64,000 nucleotides of DNA from Paludibacter sp. (lineage in GTDB: Bacteria > Bacteroidota > Bacteroidia > Bacteroidales > Paludibacteraceae): NCBI GenBank assembly GCA_031292575.1, contig JARLGX010000003.1, forward strand, positions 178,578 through 242,577, written 5' to 3'. The translations under genes and the position numbers were made by a program. The notes below the pieces were generated by a model that saw only the letters and a list, made by a program, of their open reading frames with translations, was not told the origin of the DNA and made no database searches. This document shows, piece by piece, positions 63,150-64,000 of the stretch (position 1 is the first letter of the stretch; every line of letters starts with the position of its first letter).

Positions 63150-63515
63150 ATGAAACGTACTATTTATTTTATTGTTTTCTTCTTTTTTTATACAACAGGA
63201 TTTGTATTAGCAGATAACCAGATTCCAATATCACCAGTAACACCACCAGGCTCACCTTCCCGTACCCGCGGACAAAATGGAACAATCGTAACCGCAACAT
63301 TGACCGATACAGAAGTAGTCTTAAACTTTACTACAGCCGCTGGAATTGCAACTATTACTGTAACCGATAATACAGGTTCAATCGTTTATCAACAAACAAT
63401 AGATACAGATACCAATAAAGTATTAGAGATACCGATTGATAGTTGGGATAGTGGAAATTATACATTGACTATACAATATAGTGACATTGCATTATCAGGT
63501 GATTTTTCATTTTAA
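63150..63515 (+). CDS. DUF3244-like small secreted protein
   Basis: 121 residues with a signal peptide (MKRTIYFIVFFFFYTTGFVLA), then a short Pro-rich linker and a single Ig-like beta-sandwich (about 45-121): NGTIVTATLTDTEVVLNF, ATITVTDNTGSIVYQQTIDT and WDSGNYTLTIQYSD. This resembles DUF3244 proteins of Bacteroides, which are small exported sandwich domains of unknown role. It has a consensus promoter of its own. Confidence 0.7.
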   Translation: MKRTIYFIVFFFFYTTGFVLADNQIPISPVTPPGSPSRTRGQNGTIVTATLTDTEVVLNFTTAAGIATITVTDNTGSIVYQQTIDTDTNKVLEIPIDSWDSGNYTLTIQYSDIALSGDFSF

Positions 63516-63691
63516 TAATAGGTTTCACCTATCATCATAATTGAAGAAAGAAGATAAGCGGTACAGTCCAGTCAGGGTATTAGTGAATATTGGTGTTTTT
63601 CCGTATAACCTAAGCCATATATAATAGGGATAAATGCAGCTCGTAATTTTGCAAAGACTGTATCGCTTTATGTTACTTTTATTTCAAAAGC

Positions 63692-63850
63692 AACTGGAAT
63701 TAGAACAAAAACAACTGACATAGAATGGATGTCAGTTAACATAGAACTAAAATCAATTGGCATAGGTTGGATATCAACTGACATAGGTTGGATGTCAACT
63801 GACATAGGTCGGATGTCAATTGACATAGGTTGGATATCAATTGACATAAG
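63692..63850. repeat. 21-bp tandem repeat array, about 7.5 units
   Basis: Units of the form AACTGACATAGGTTGGATGTC run in phase from 63692 to 63850; the first and third are degenerate. Unit junctions form ATGTCA-AC-TGACAT palindromes. Because 21 is a multiple of three, a frame through it (from 63729) encodes heptads such as IGWMSTD; I do not regard it as a proven gene. The preceding 63516-63691 stretch contains a short hairpin and a -7-like TAATTTTG (63644-63651) only. Confidence 0.88.
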
Positions 63851-63851
63851 G

Positions 63852-64000
63852 GTCTATTCGGGTCTATTCAATAAACTGTGTCAGAAAAGGGGAAATCATT
63901 ATATTTACCCTTTAAAAACCAGTTAAAATGAACAAGACAGAAGAATTTGATTACAAGGAATTTGAGCAAGAAGCATTATCTAAATTAAAGCAAGGTGTTA
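63852..64000 (+). mobile_element. Probable left end of an IS256-like insertion sequence (cut by window edge)
   Basis: After the 21-bp array the sequence ATAAACTGTGTCAG (63880-63893) resembles the terminal inverted repeats of IS256-family elements in Bacteroidota, and a reading frame resembling their transposase starts 35 bases later. The exact left boundary (a doubled GGTCTATTC lies at about 63851-63870) and the right end are not determinable from this window. Confidence 0.45.
63928..64000 (+). CDS. Start of a transposase-like reading frame (IS256/Mutator type, partial)
   Basis: Twenty-four residues are visible, beginning MNKTEEFDYKEFEQEALSKL, and the frame is open to the window end. The FEQEALSKLKQG pattern recalls the N-terminus of Bacteroidota IS256-family transposases. 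Too short for certainty. Confidence 0.45.
   Translation, partial: MNKTEEFDYKEFEQEALSKLKQGV

Noticed and set aside
63729..63926. 65-residue heptad-repeat frame
   Set aside because: Arises from the 21-bp period and continues into the presumed IS end. Kept as a finding but not as a gene.

Overview
The window looks like a chromosomal segment of an AT-rich member of the Bacteroidota, most likely order Bacteroidales. Supporting signs are a SusC/SusD polysaccharide locus, promoters of the Bacteroidota type (TTTG, 19-21 bases, TAnnTTTG), a type IX secretion plug protein, and several families largely confined to this phylum (DUF4199, DUF4783, DUF6048, Porin_10). Genus cannot be fixed from the sequence alone. 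I found no rRNA or tRNA genes and no CRISPR array.

Layout. 1-4.7 kb is the end of an exopolysaccharide locus: the C-terminal half of a BY-type tyrosine kinase (cut by the window edge), gmd and fcl (GDP-mannose to GDP-L-fucose), ugd (UDP-glucuronate) and a SemiSWEET sugar carrier. 4.7-18.4 kb is a polysaccharide utilisation locus, by its enzymes probably for beta-1,3/beta-1,6-glucan (laminarin or fungal wall type). It holds a Nudix-type (NrtR-like) regulator, a divergent GH5 gene, then SusC, SusD, a PKD-bearing surface lipoprotein, a GH16 lipoprotein and two GH30 enzymes. 18.4-22.1 kb, minus strand: rarA, a homocysteine methyltransferase domain protein, a membrane rubredoxin-like protein and nth. 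22.4-36.1 kb, plus strand: ftsK, LolA-like, trxB, a DUF4199-GT2 pair, crcB-DUF190, several envelope proteins, transketolase, mntP, a porin and lrgAB. 36.1-40.6 kb, minus strand: aspartate kinase, the T9SS plug protein, a 41-bp repeat array, an omega-amidase and an acyltransferase. 40.8-44.2 kb: uvrD/pcrA and recA. 44.3-49.9 kb, minus strand: U32 peptidase/hydroxylase, metA, a solute-binding protein and a Porin_10 barrel. 50.3-58.2 kb: gdhA, a nitroreductase, nadC-DUF4783 (minus), rlmH and a 1204-residue histidine kinase.

58.4-64 kb is repeat-rich and looks plastic: a YXWGXW protein with a Gln/Arg repeat tail, a membrane TPR regulator, a nine-copy array of palindromic ~134-bp repeats with a DUF559 (Vsr-like) endonuclease gene embedded in it, a DUF3244 secreted protein, a 21-bp tandem array, and the probable left end of an IS256-like element at the window edge. 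The DUF559 gene stops inside one of the repeats. That coupling of nuclease and palindromic repeat is the most promising candidate here for an undescribed mobile or repeat-maintenance system.
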